DNA of 64,000 nt from JACMNW01 sp963708425 (GCA_963708425.1 OY970206.1:3224001-3288000), one strand, 5' to 3'; shown: positions 42,985 through 51,287, counted from the stretch's first letter. The notes: a model not told the origin generated them from the sequence alone. Numbers and translations: made by a program.

Positions 42985-43014
42985 GGTGCGGGCGGCTTGC
43001 GGGTCGCCCGCACC
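42985..43014 (+). other. pufA-pufL intercistronic hairpin
   Basis: GGTGCGGGCG (42985-42994) pairs perfectly with CGCCCGCACC (43005-43014) around a 10-base loop, 15 bases after the pufA stop. No T-run follows. This matches the hairpin known in Rhodobacter that protects the pufBA segment from 3' exonucleases and produces excess LH1 over reaction-centre message. Confidence 0.8.
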
Positions 43015-43108
43015 ATACGACGAACACGACAGTTGATCACCGGACGGCCAGTAGGCGGGCTTGGATGCAAGTCGGCGGATTGGCCAGACATAACACGGGG
43101 ACGGAAGC

Positions 43109-43957
43109 ATGGCACTGCTCAGCTTCGAGCGAAAATATCGCGTGCCGGGCGGCACGCTTGTTGGCGGGAACTTGTTCGACTTTTGGGTCGGGCCGTTTTA
43201 CGTCGGCTTCTTTGGGGTCACGACGTTCTTTTTCGCAGTCCTTGGCACCATTCTGATTTTCTATGGTGCTTCGCTAGGAGACACATGGAACCCGTGGTTG
43301 ATCTCGATCGATCCGCCACCCATCGAGATGGGGCTGGCTGCAGCACCACTGCGAGAGGGCGGGTTGTGGCAGATTATCTCTATCTGTGCCTTTGGGGCAT
43401 TTGTGTCCTGGGCACTGCGCGAGGTCGAGATTTGCCGGAAGTTGGGCATGGGATATCATGTTCCCGTGGCCTTTGGCGTTGCAATCTTTGCCTATTCGTC
43501 GCTGGTCTTTATTCGGCCAGTGCTGATGGGGGCTTGGGGCTATGCTTTCCCCTATGGCATCTTCAGCCACCTCGATTGGGTCAGCAATACCGGTTATACC
43601 TACGGCAACTTCCACTACAATCCGGCGCATATGGTGGCAGTGACGTTCTTTTTTACCACCGGTTTGGCGCTGGCTTTGCATGGCTCTTTGATCTTGTCGG
43701 CGGCCAACCCTGAAAAGGGCAAGGAGATGCGGACCCCGGATCATGAAGATACATTCTTTCGCGATCTGATTGGTTATTCGGTTGGCACGCTGGGCATCCA
43801 CCGTCTGGGGCTTTTGCTGGCGCTGAATGCCGGGTTCTGGAGTGCGGTCTGCATCCTAATCTCGGGCACGATCTGGTTCGATCAGTGGATAAACTGGTGG
43901 GATTGGTGGCTACAGCTGCCGTGGTGGGCAAATATCGCGGGAGGCGTAAATGGCTGA
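43109..43957 (+). CDS. pufL: Photosynthetic reaction centre subunit L
   Basis: The L subunit, 282 residues, five transmembrane helices. Clear landmarks are MALLSFERKYRVPGGTLVGGNLFDFWVGPFYVGFFG, SHLDWVSNTGYTYGNFHYNPAHM with a special-pair histidine region, and HRLGLLLALNAGFWSAVCILISG near the iron-quinone site. GGGGAC precedes ATG 43109. Its 3' end overlaps pufM by 8 bases. Confidence 0.98.
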   Translation: MALLSFERKYRVPGGTLVGGNLFDFWVGPFYVGFFGVTTFFFAVLGTILIFYGASLGDTWNPWLISIDPPPIEMGLAAAPLREGGLWQIISICAFGAFVSWALREVEICRKLGMGYHVPVAFGVAIFAYSSLVFIRPVLMGAWGYAFPYGIFSHLDWVSNTGYTYGNFHYNPAHMVAVTFFFTTGLALALHGSLILSAANPEKGKEMRTPDHEDTFFRDLIGYSVGTLGIHRLGLLLALNAGFWSAVCILISGTIWFDQWINWWDWWLQLPWWANIAGGVNG

Positions 43958-44873
43958 GTATCAGAACATCTTCACCCAGGTTCAGGTGCGTGCAGCGCCT
44001 GAAATGGGGATGGTCGAGAAGGTTGATCTTTTCAACCGCAGCAGGGGCGCAGGCTTTTCGACACTGGCAGGCTGGTTTGGAAATGCGCAGCTGGGACCGA
44101 TCTATCTAGGCGCTTTGGGAACTATTTCGCTGGCGTCGGGACTAATCTGGTTCGTGATGGTTGGCGGATGGTACTGGCATCTGGCGGGCTACAATCCGGC
44201 AGTGTTTGTGCGTGATTTGCTGTGGTTCTCGCTTGATCCACCGGCACCGGAGTATGGCCTTAGATTTCCGCCTTTGGCAGAGGGTGGGTACTTTCTGATT
44301 GCCAGCTTCTTCTTTCTGATCTCGCTTTGTACATGGTGGGTACGGACTTATTTGCGCGCCGAAGCCTTGGGCATGGGCAAGCATGTAAGTTGGGCGTTTG
44401 CGAGCGCGCTGTGGTTGGTTCTGGTTCTGGGTCTGATCCGGCCGATTTTGATGGGGTCGTGGTCAGAGGCGGTACCTTACGGTATTTTCAGCCATCTGGA
44501 CTGGACCAACAACTTTTCGCTGACTTACGGCAATCTGTTCTACAACCCCTTCCATGCGCTTTCCATTGCCTTCCTTTACGGATCGGCCCTGTTGTTCGCG
44601 ATGCACGGGGCGACCATTCTGGCGGTAAGCCGTTTCGGGGGAGACCGTGAGTTGGAGCAGATCGTTGACCGTGGCACCGCATCGGAACGGGCGGCATTGT
44701 TCTGGCGCTGGACCATGGGCTTCAATGCGACGATGGAAGGTATCCATCGCTGGGCCTGGTGGTTTGCGGTTCTGGTGACACTGACTGGTGGGATCGGAAT
44801 TCTTCTAACTGGCACTGTTGTCGATAACTGGTTCGTCTGGGCACAAGAGCATGGCTATGCGCCGTTGAACTAA
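43950..44873 (+). CDS. pufM: Photosynthetic reaction centre subunit M
   Basis: The M subunit, 307 residues, beginning MAEYQNIFTQVQVRA. Landmarks include GIFSHLDWTNNFSLTYGNLFYNPFHALSIAFLYGSALLFAMHGATILAVSRFGGDRELEQI with the special-pair and iron-ligating histidines, and GIHRWAWWFAVLVTLTGGIGILLTGT. Length and sequence are those of type II (quinone) reaction centres. pufX follows after 11 bases. Confidence 0.98.
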   Translation: MAEYQNIFTQVQVRAAPEMGMVEKVDLFNRSRGAGFSTLAGWFGNAQLGPIYLGALGTISLASGLIWFVMVGGWYWHLAGYNPAVFVRDLLWFSLDPPAPEYGLRFPPLAEGGYFLIASFFFLISLCTWWVRTYLRAEALGMGKHVSWAFASALWLVLVLGLIRPILMGSWSEAVPYGIFSHLDWTNNFSLTYGNLFYNPFHALSIAFLYGSALLFAMHGATILAVSRFGGDRELEQIVDRGTASERAALFWRWTMGFNATMEGIHRWAWWFAVLVTLTGGIGILLTGTVVDNWFVWAQEHGYAPLN

Positions 44874-44884
44874 GGGGAAATGTG

Positions 44885-45118
44885 ATGTCTGACAAACCAT
44901 ACTATCACGAAGACCGTCCGACTGTTCTTATAACGCTTTGGGTTCTGCGCCATATGATGCGTGGGGCAGGGTGGGCGGCGCTGGTGTTCTTTGGGCTTAT
45001 CGCCTTCTATCTGGTGATCTTGTTCGCCTCTTGGTTCTTGCCGCCGGAAAGCAAGCAAGCGCCATCGCCTTTTGGCTATCTTGAACAATCAGAGCCTGCC
45101 TACGTGCAAGTGGCCTGA
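44885..45118 (+). CDS. pufX: PufX, LH1-RC quinone channel protein
   Basis: A 77-residue single-span protein. The signature LWVLRHMMRGAGWAALVFFGLIAFYLVILFA matches the PufX transmembrane helix with its GxxxG-like GAGWA, followed by a short periplasmic tail (WFLPPESKQAPSPFGYLEQSEP). In Rhodobacter, PufX opens the LH1 ring and can dimerise the core complex. A GTG at 44882 is in frame, but ATG 44885 is better spaced from AGGGG. PufX in place of pufC restricts the host to a subset of Rhodobacteraceae. Confidence 0.93.
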   Translation: MSDKPYYHEDRPTVLITLWVLRHMMRGAGWAALVFFGLIAFYLVILFASWFLPPESKQAPSPFGYLEQSEPAYVQVA

Positions 45119-45126
45119 ACGAAGTC

Positions 45127-45147
45127 GCGGGCGGCTATGCCGCCCGC
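45127..45147 (+). other. Hairpin after pufX
   Basis: GCGGGCGGC (45127-45135) and GCCGCCCGC (45139-45147) form a perfect 9-bp stem with a TAT loop, 8 bases after the pufX stop. It lacks a T-run and probably shields the 3' end of the puf message; a proper terminator follows about 90 bases later. Confidence 0.7.
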
Positions 45148-45234
45148 CCAACTAACTCGGGCCACCGATTGCCGGCCCCGAGTCCTGGGCGATACCACAA
45201 GCCCGGTTCCCTACCTGTTGGCGACAGGGACCTG

Positions 45235-45270
45235 GTGCCGTGTGTGGTCATACCCGCACGGCACTTTTTT
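45235..45270 (+). terminator. Rho-independent terminator between puf and dxs
   Basis: GTGCCGTG (45235-45242) pairs with CACGGCAC (45257-45264) and is immediately followed by six T (45265-45270). The GGAGG of dxs starts 6 bases after the T-run. A read-through or attenuated transcript would therefore put dxs directly behind the puf operon. Confidence 0.85.
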
Positions 45271-45286
45271 GGTTTGGAGGCATCAG

Positions 45287-47215
45287 ATGTCAGACACCCC
45301 GATCCTTGACCGCGTTGCAGGCCCCGCAGACATGAAACGGCTCAGTGATGCCGAACTGGCCACGTTGGCTGGCGAGTTGCGGCGCGAGGTGATTTCGGTG
45401 GTATCGGAAACCGGCGGTCATCTGGGATCATCTTTGGGCGTGGTCGAGTTGACGGTGGCGATCCACGCGGTGTTCAATGCGCCGGTGGACAAGCTGGTCT
45501 GGGATGTTGGGCATCAGTGCTATCCGCACAAGATTTTGACGGGGCGGCGCGACAGGATGCGCACGTTGCGGCAAGGCAGCGGCTTATCGGGGTTTACCAA
45601 GCGTTCGGAATCCGAATTTGACCCGTTCGGGGCGGCGCATTCATCAACATCAATCTCTGCCGCACTTGGGTTTGCCATGGGGCGCGAAATGGGTCAGCCG
45701 GTTGGCGATACCATTGCGGTGATTGGGGATGGCGCGATTACGGCAGGCATGGCCTATGAGGCGATGAACCACGCCGGGCATCTGAACAAGCGGTTGTTCG
45801 TGATCTTGAATGACAATGACATGTCGATTGCACCACCCGTCGGGGCAATGTCGAAATATCTGCTGGGGCTATCGGCGGGATCACCGTTTGCCGTGCTGAA
45901 GGCTGCTGCCGAAGGGTTCGAGGCAGTATTGCCGGGGCCATTGCGTGATGGTGCACGCCGCGCGCGTCAGTTGGTGACGGGAATGCCCGGCGGCGGCACG
46001 TTGTTCGAGGAGCTGGGCTTTAGCTATATCGGGCCGATTGACGGGCATGACATGCCGTCGTTGCTCGCGACACTACGGGCGGCGCGGGCGCGGGCGACGG
46101 GGCCAGTGTTGATCCATACAGTGACAGTGAAGGGCAAGGGCTTTGCACCGGCGGAAAGTGCCGCTGACAAGTATCACGGTGTGGCGAAGTTTGATGTGAT
46201 GACCGGGGTGCAGGCGAAATCGAAATCCAACGCACCAGCCTATACCAATGTGTTCGGCGGGGCGTTAACGGAAGAGGCGGGGCGTGATCCGCGCATCGTG
46301 GCGATTACTGCGGCGATGCCATCGGGGACGGGGTTGGACATCATGGCGGCGCGGTTTCCTGCCCGTGTGTTTGATGTGGGGATTGCCGAGCAGCATGGTG
46401 TGACCTTTGCTGCGGGGCTGGCGGCATCGGGGATGCGACCGTTCTGTGCGATATACTCGACCTTCCTGCAGCGCGGTTATGACCAGATTGTGCATGATGT
46501 GGCACTTCAGGGCTTGCCAGTGCGGTTTGCCATCGACCGGGCCGGGCTGGTAGGGCAGGACGGGGCGACGCATGCTGGGGCTTTTGATATAGCGTATCTG
46601 GCGAATTTGCCGGGCTTTACGGTGATGGCGGCGGGGGACGAGGCGGAACTGGTGCATATGGTGGCCACTGCCGTGGCGCATGACGAGGGGCCGATTGCGT
46701 TTCGGTATCCGCGTGGTGAGGGGGCGGGGGTGGAACTGCCAGCGCGGGGTGAGATCTTGCAGATCGGCAAAGGTCGGGTGATGCGCGAGGGGGCCGACGT
46801 GGCGATTTTGTCGTACGGTGCGCATCTGGTCGAGGCGTTGAAGGCCGCCGAATTGCTGGAGGTGGACGGTATCAGCGTGACTGTAGCTGATGCGCGCTTT
46901 GCCAAGCCGCTGGATACCGGGTTGATTGACCAGTTGTGCGCGCATCACGCGGCGCTGGTGACGTTGGAGCAGGGCGCGCAGGGCGGATTTGGCGCGCAGG
47001 TGTTACATTATCTGGCCAATTCCGGTGGGCTTGACCGGGGCATTGCCGTGCGCACTATGACATTGCCGGACCGGTTCATTGAGCAGGCGAGCCCTGCGGT
47101 GATGAATGCCGAAGCGGGGATGTTGGCCGCCGATATTGTGCGGGTTGTCACAAGCGCGGTACGGCGAGGGCAGGCCAAGCGCGGGGTGCCGGTGGGCAAG
47201 CCTAGGCTGGTTTAG
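45287..47215 (+). CDS. dxs: 1-deoxy-D-xylulose-5-phosphate synthase
   Basis: A thiamine-diphosphate enzyme joining pyruvate and glyceraldehyde 3-phosphate, first step of the MEP isoprenoid pathway. The 642-residue protein begins MSDTPILDRVAGPADMKRLSDAELATLAGELR. It has ETGGHLGSSLGVVELTVAIHAVF, DVGHQCYPHKILTGRR, the ThDP motif GDGAITAGMAYEAMNHAG...LNDNDMSI and the pyrimidine domain DVGIAEQHGVTFAAG. The open frame before 45287 crosses the terminator and is not coding. Its place behind puf fits supply of isoprenoids for pigments. Confidence 0.97.
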   Translation: MSDTPILDRVAGPADMKRLSDAELATLAGELRREVISVVSETGGHLGSSLGVVELTVAIHAVFNAPVDKLVWDVGHQCYPHKILTGRRDRMRTLRQGSGLSGFTKRSESEFDPFGAAHSSTSISAALGFAMGREMGQPVGDTIAVIGDGAITAGMAYEAMNHAGHLNKRLFVILNDNDMSIAPPVGAMSKYLLGLSAGSPFAVLKAAAEGFEAVLPGPLRDGARRARQLVTGMPGGGTLFEELGFSYIGPIDGHDMPSLLATLRAARARATGPVLIHTVTVKGKGFAPAESAADKYHGVAKFDVMTGVQAKSKSNAPAYTNVFGGALTEEAGRDPRIVAITAAMPSGTGLDIMAARFPARVFDVGIAEQHGVTFAAGLAASGMRPFCAIYSTFLQRGYDQIVHDVALQGLPVRFAIDRAGLVGQDGATHAGAFDIAYLANLPGFTVMAAGDEAELVHMVATAVAHDEGPIAFRYPRGEGAGVELPARGEILQIGKGRVMREGADVAILSYGAHLVEALKAAELLEVDGISVTVADARFAKPLDTGLIDQLCAHHAALVTLEQGAQGGFGAQVLHYLANSGGLDRGIAVRTMTLPDRFIEQASPAVMNAEAGMLAADIVRVVTSAVRRGQAKRGVPVGKPRLV

Positions 47216-47347
47216 CACCGCGTTTTCCTATGATGCATAACGGCCTAGCGGCGGCGGCGTGCCGCGCCAGCCGTGCGATGCCCGTTGCCCCCATGCGCGA
47301 ACTATGGCAGACAGCTTTGCAACGTTCACTAGGCCGATGAGTATAGC

Positions 47348-48001
47348 ATGACGGACTTTTCTGACCGCCGCGTGATGATGGTTGACACGCAGGTGCGCCC
47401 GTCAGATGTGACCAAATTTCCAATCATCGAGGCGATGCTGGCGATCCCGCGCGAGGCTTATGTGCCAGCAGCGCAGCGTGAGGCCGCCTATATGGGCGAG
47501 AATTTGCCCATTGGGTCCGGCCGTGTGATGCTGGAGCCGCGGACGCTGGCCAAGATGTTGGATGCGCTGGATATTCAGCCAACCGACGTGGTGCTGGATG
47601 TGGGCTGTGGTCTTGGCTATTCGACGGCCGTGATTGCGCGATTTGCTGATGCCGTGGTCGGAGTGGAGGAAGACGAGGCGCTGGCGGCGGCGGCTCAGGG
47701 CGTGTTGGCAGCGCAAGGTGTTGATAATGCGGCCGTTATTCATGGTGCATTGTCGGGCGGGGCCGCAAAGCACGGGCCATATGATGCGATTACCGTGCAG
47801 GGTGGGGTTGAAGTGGTGCCGAGCGGTTTGATCGGCCAGTTGAAGGATGGCGGGCGGATTGCCTGCGTCTTCATGGAGGGCGCTTTGGGTATTGTGCGCA
47901 TTGGCCACAAGCGCGATGGCAACTTGTCTTGGCGCTTTGCATTCAACGCCGGCGCGCCGATCTTGCCAGGATTTGCCGCCGGGCGGGTGTTTGCCCTTTG
48001 A
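47348..48001 (+). CDS. Protein-L-isoaspartate O-methyltransferase-like protein
   Basis: A SAM-dependent methyltransferase of the PCMT family, 217 residues. It contains RRVMMVDTQVRPSDVTKFPIIEAMLAIPREAYVPAAQ, the SAM motif VVLDVGCGLGYSTAVIARFADAVVGVEED and GPYDAITVQGGVEVVP. Alphaproteobacteria often encode this divergent PIMT-like protein next to a TolC-family gene, as here; whether it repairs isoaspartate is not shown by sequence. tolC-like translation starts 58 bases after its stop. Confidence 0.85.
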   Translation: MTDFSDRRVMMVDTQVRPSDVTKFPIIEAMLAIPREAYVPAAQREAAYMGENLPIGSGRVMLEPRTLAKMLDALDIQPTDVVLDVGCGLGYSTAVIARFADAVVGVEEDEALAAAAQGVLAAQGVDNAAVIHGALSGGAAKHGPYDAITVQGGVEVVPSGLIGQLKDGGRIACVFMEGALGIVRIGHKRDGNLSWRFAFNAGAPILPGFAAGRVFAL

Positions 48002-48059
48002 TATCAGCCTGTTCGCGCCTATCTGGTGTGGATGGACCAATTTGATCGGAGCGGACGGC

Positions 48060-49433
48060 ATGATGCGGAAGTTCATTAGCACTCTGGTGGCAGTTCTTGC
48101 CCTATCGGCATCGGCTGTACAGGCTGAGACGCTGGCCGATGCTCTGATCGCGGCGTATCGCAATTCCAACTTGCTGGACCAGAACCGGGCGGTGTTGCGG
48201 GCAGCGGACGAAGATGTAGCGATTGCGGTTTCCGATCTGCGCCCGGTTGTGGCGTTTGCAGCGCAGGCTGGCTATGCCCGCGCCGAATTTTTGAACCCGC
48301 TGGGCAACCGCGATGTCAATGAAGGGCTGAGTTCCAGCCTTAGCCTGACTGCCGATATGACACTTCTGGATTTTGGGCGCAGTGCATTGGCGGTGGATGT
48401 GGCCAAGGAAAGTGTTCTGGCGACGCGCGAAGCGCTGGTTGGTGTGGAACAGAACGTCTTGCTGGCGGCGGTGCAAGCGTATGTCGATGTACGGCTGGCG
48501 CAGGAAATTGTGGGGCTGCGGCAAAGCAACTTTCGACTGATCACCCAGGAATTGCGAGCCGCGCAGGATCGGTTCGAAGTGGGCGAGATTACCAAGACCG
48601 ATGTATCTATTGCGGAGGCGCGGCTGGCATCCTCGCGGGCGTCGCTGGTGGCTGCCGAGGGTGATCTGATGGTGGCGCGGGAAAGCTACAAGGCGGCAAC
48701 GGGGGCTTATCCGGGCCGGTTGGTGGGCTTGCCAGCAACGCCAAAGACCGCGCGCAGCATGGAAGATGCGCAGGCGGTGGCGCAGCGGACGCATCCGGCC
48801 GTTCGGCAAGCGCAGCATAACGTGACGATTGCGGAACTGAACGTGGCGCGGGGCAAAGCCAATATGAAGCCGAGCCTGACAGCGCGGGCGACGATTTCAG
48901 TGGATGAAGATGGCTTGGATAGTGAAAGCCTTGGGTTGAACCTGAACCAGACGCTGTATGCGGGGGGCAAGTTGTCTGCACTTTATCGGCAAGCGCTGGC
49001 GCGGAAGGATTCGTCACGGTCAGCGCTGCATCAGACATCGGTGCAAGTGGCGCAGAATGTCGGCAATGCCTGGTCGAACCTGGTGGTATCGGCCGCGAGT
49101 ATCGACGCCAGCCAGCGCCAGATTACAGCGGCGCAGGCGGCCTTTGACGGGGTGCGCGAAGAAGCGACGTTGGGCGCACGCACGACGCTTGATGTGCTGG
49201 ACGCGGAACAGGAATTGCTGGATGCGCGGGCGGCGCGGCTGCAAGCGGAAGCCGGGCGCTATACCGGGGTATATGTGCTGCTGTCAGCGATGGGGCTGCT
49301 TACCGTGGACCACTTGAGGCTTGGTATCCCGACATACGACCCGGCGGCCTATTACAACGCGGTAAAATCGGCACCGGCGACCAGCGCGCAGGGGCGCAAG
49401 CTGGATAAAATCCTTGAGAAAATCGGCAATTGA
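48060..49433 (+). CDS. TolC-family outer-membrane efflux/secretion protein
   Basis: An outer-membrane channel component for type I secretion or tripartite efflux. The 457-residue protein begins with a signal peptide (MMRKFISTLVAVLALSASAVQA, cleavage after AQA-type site). Two repeats of the outer-membrane efflux protein domain follow (DALIAAYRNSNLLDQNRAVLRAADEDV and HPAVRQAQHNVTIAELNVARGK), including TLLDFGRSALAVD and LNQTLYAGGKLSALYRQA at the two beta-strand regions. The open frame upstream of 48060 overlaps the previous gene and is not used. Confidence 0.93.
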   Translation: MMRKFISTLVAVLALSASAVQAETLADALIAAYRNSNLLDQNRAVLRAADEDVAIAVSDLRPVVAFAAQAGYARAEFLNPLGNRDVNEGLSSSLSLTADMTLLDFGRSALAVDVAKESVLATREALVGVEQNVLLAAVQAYVDVRLAQEIVGLRQSNFRLITQELRAAQDRFEVGEITKTDVSIAEARLASSRASLVAAEGDLMVARESYKAATGAYPGRLVGLPATPKTARSMEDAQAVAQRTHPAVRQAQHNVTIAELNVARGKANMKPSLTARATISVDEDGLDSESLGLNLNQTLYAGGKLSALYRQALARKDSSRSALHQTSVQVAQNVGNAWSNLVVSAASIDASQRQITAAQAAFDGVREEATLGARTTLDVLDAEQELLDARAARLQAEAGRYTGVYVLLSAMGLLTVDHLRLGIPTYDPAAYYNAVKSAPATSAQGRKLDKILEKIGN

Positions 49434-49554
49434 TTGTTTCTTGGCTGGAAACCGCCGACGCATATTAAGGGTCTGGAAACGAATCCCTGTCAAGTTCTTG
49501 TGTATAGGAGCGGTGTTCAGTACACTTGAACGAAGAAAACCAATCGAGCGATAA

Positions 49555-50805
49555 ATGTCCGAACCCATGACTACTGTTGAGATTGAGGATGTTCTATCCT
49601 CTATTCGCCGTTTGGTGTCTGAAGACCTGCGGCCAACCCACAGGCTAGTGTCTGCGGCATTGGAAAAGGGTGCAAGCAAGCTGATCCTGACACCAGCGCT
49701 GCGGATCGTTTCGGATGATCGTGGGGCGCTGCCGGAACGGGCGGACGGGTCTGATGACCCGCAGGATTTGCGGTCGGTTTTGCAAGGCATCGAGACGGGC
49801 GAACCTGCGGAAATGGCAGAGCTTGCGGAATCGTCAGAGGGTGCGGAAACGGCAGAGATTTTGCCGGTTTTTGGTTCTGTGCGGCAGCATGATCAGACCG
49901 AGCGGTCACCGCAGGATATGCAAGACACAGCGGATGGTGCGCCTTCAGATGCAGATTTTCTGACGACGGCGATGTCGCGCATCAATGTTCTGGCCAGCGC
50001 CAACGACAATGTGGATGAGGCTGGCCACGCGGACCGGATCGAAACGGTCGTTGCGGTGGTTGGTGCTGCCGTCGGTCCAGAGGAATGGGAACCCGACGGT
50101 GGCGAGCCTGCGCCGCAGGCCGAAGCCTGGGCCGATAGTGTTTGGAACAGTGCTGAAGCTGCGGATGATGTGGTGCAACAGGATTGGGATGCCCCGTTGG
50201 TTTTGGAGGCAGCTGCGGTCGCAGATCTTGCCGACAGTGCTGAGGCGAGTGTTGAGGTCCGCGATGTGGTTGCTGATGCGACCTATGACGCGCCGACTGA
50301 TCCTTCGCAGGCCGACGATGTGCAGGCCGAAGATGTGCAGGTGGTGGCATCAGACGAAAATGCCGACGTGGCGGTCGAAACAAGTGCTGTGTCGGAGACA
50401 GATTCGTATGTTGAGCAGGCTGGCGATGTGCCGGCGGATGATGCGCATACTGGCGATGTGCAGGTCGGCGATGTGCTGGCGGACGATTTACTGGCCGACG
50501 CCGTGGTTGCGGAGGCGTCGGAAGAAGATGCCGTTGAATTTGGTGGCCAAGACACGATTGTCTTTCAAGACGCTGCAGCGGTTCCTGACCAAAACCGTGG
50601 TTTCGATGCGGCTGAGTCGCGAGCGACTGCCGCTGATTTGGATGATACTGCGGGTTTCGTTAGCGAGGATCTGTTGCGCGAAATAGTGCGCGACATGATC
50701 CGCGACGAATTGCAGGGTAATCTGGGGGAACGCATTACGCGCAATGTGCGTAAACTGGTGCGGGCCGAGATCAGCCGTGCGCTGGCGTCCAGAGATTTTG
50801 AGTGA
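49555..50805 (+). CDS. popZ: PopZ-like (DUF2497) polar organising protein candidate
   Basis: A 416-residue, very acidic protein with three parts. The short N-terminal helix, EPMTTVEIEDVLSSIRRLVSEDLRP, resembles the PopZ opening (E-I-L-x-S-I-R-R-I-I-S-E). A long disordered Asp/Glu/Val/Ala-rich linker spans about residues 50-365. The C-terminal helical block, LLREIVRDMIRDELQGNLGERITRNVRKLVRAEISRAL, resembles the PopZ oligomerisation helices. The PIMT/TolC neighbours support this: in Caulobacter, popZ (CC1319) lies beside the TolC-family gene rsaFb (CC1318). PopZ scaffolds chromosome-centromere attachment at the cell pole. The linker is much longer than in Caulobacter and contains short tandem repeats. 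The identity is inferred from pattern and synteny. Confidence 0.6.
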   Translation: MSEPMTTVEIEDVLSSIRRLVSEDLRPTHRLVSAALEKGASKLILTPALRIVSDDRGALPERADGSDDPQDLRSVLQGIETGEPAEMAELAESSEGAETAEILPVFGSVRQHDQTERSPQDMQDTADGAPSDADFLTTAMSRINVLASANDNVDEAGHADRIETVVAVVGAAVGPEEWEPDGGEPAPQAEAWADSVWNSAEAADDVVQQDWDAPLVLEAAAVADLADSAEASVEVRDVVADATYDAPTDPSQADDVQAEDVQVVASDENADVAVETSAVSETDSYVEQAGDVPADDAHTGDVQVGDVLADDLLADAVVAEASEEDAVEFGGQDTIVFQDAAAVPDQNRGFDAAESRATAADLDDTAGFVSEDLLREIVRDMIRDELQGNLGERITRNVRKLVRAEISRALASRDFE

Positions 50806-50910
50806 CCAAGGATGGTGGTCGGGCGCCAGCCAGACATTTTAGGCAGCTGAGGCTGCCTTGGCCAAGTGGCGACTGCCGCCGTTTTCAGCGAATTACTGAC
50901 CACCGGAAAT

Positions 50911-50940
50911 AAAAAACGCGCCGTGAAAGGCGCGCTCTTT
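50911..50940 (-). terminator. Intrinsic terminator of the small minus-strand gene
   Basis: On the minus strand CGCGCC (50934-50929) pairs with GGCGCG (50922-50917), followed by TTTTTT (50916-50911), 20 bases after the stop of the 50961-51287 gene. On the plus strand the same stem is followed by CTCTTT, so it may also serve the PopZ-like gene as a weaker bidirectional terminator. Confidence 0.85.
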
Positions 50941-50960
50941 AGATAGGCAGGCTTGGCAGA

Positions 50961-51287
50961 TCAGGCGGCTTCGGCCTGATCCATTTCCAGCGCGTGGCGG
51001 CGTTCACTTTCTTCGCGCGATAGAGCAACAGAGGTGCGTATGCCTTTGGTAACAAAGGTCATCAGACCCTTTACCACACGCTCGTTCGGGTCGATCCCGG
51101 CACAAGACAGCACTTCGCGTCCATCACGAGAGCGGGCCCAACGCGCAATCTGCTCTGGGCCATTGCCATATTTTTTGTCGTCCGCAATGGCATCATCCAA
51201 AGCGGCAAGTACAACGGCCGCAAAAAGCTTGCGTGCCCGTTGACCCTGTTCGAAGTTGAAAGCAGTGCTATCAACGAAATCCAGCAT
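50961..51287 (-). CDS. Small conserved Rhodobacteraceae protein (DUF6280-like)
   Basis: A soluble 108-residue protein with no signal peptide or membrane segment. It begins MLDFVDSTAFNFEQGQRARKLFAAVVLAALDDAIADDKKYG and continues GNGPEQIARWARSRDGREVLSCAGIDPNERVVKGLMTF. It resembles a small protein family widespread in Rhodobacteraceae (DUF6280, by recall); no biochemical role is known to me. It is divergent from efp across 215 bases and has its own strong terminator, so it is a single-gene unit. Confidence 0.8.
   Translation of the reverse strand: MLDFVDSTAFNFEQGQRARKLFAAVVLAALDDAIADDKKYGNGPEQIARWARSRDGREVLSCAGIDPNERVVKGLMTFVTKGIRTSVALSREESERRHALEMDQAEAA

Noticed and set aside
45137..45286. 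N-terminal extension of dxs by 50 codons
   Set aside because: It would run through the puf terminator hairpin and T-run; GGAGG is placed for ATG 45287 and Dxs family starts agree.
47216..47347. Possible terminator or small RNA between dxs and the PIMT-like gene
   Set aside because: Only short GC-rich partial pairings (GGCGGCGGCG/TGCCGCGCC) without a T-run; nothing convincing.
49982..50686. Alternative ORFs on both strands over the acidic PopZ-like linker
   Set aside because: They are artefacts of the GAT/GTG/GCG-rich repeat composition. Only the acidic frame has ordered N- and C-terminal helices and a plausible start.
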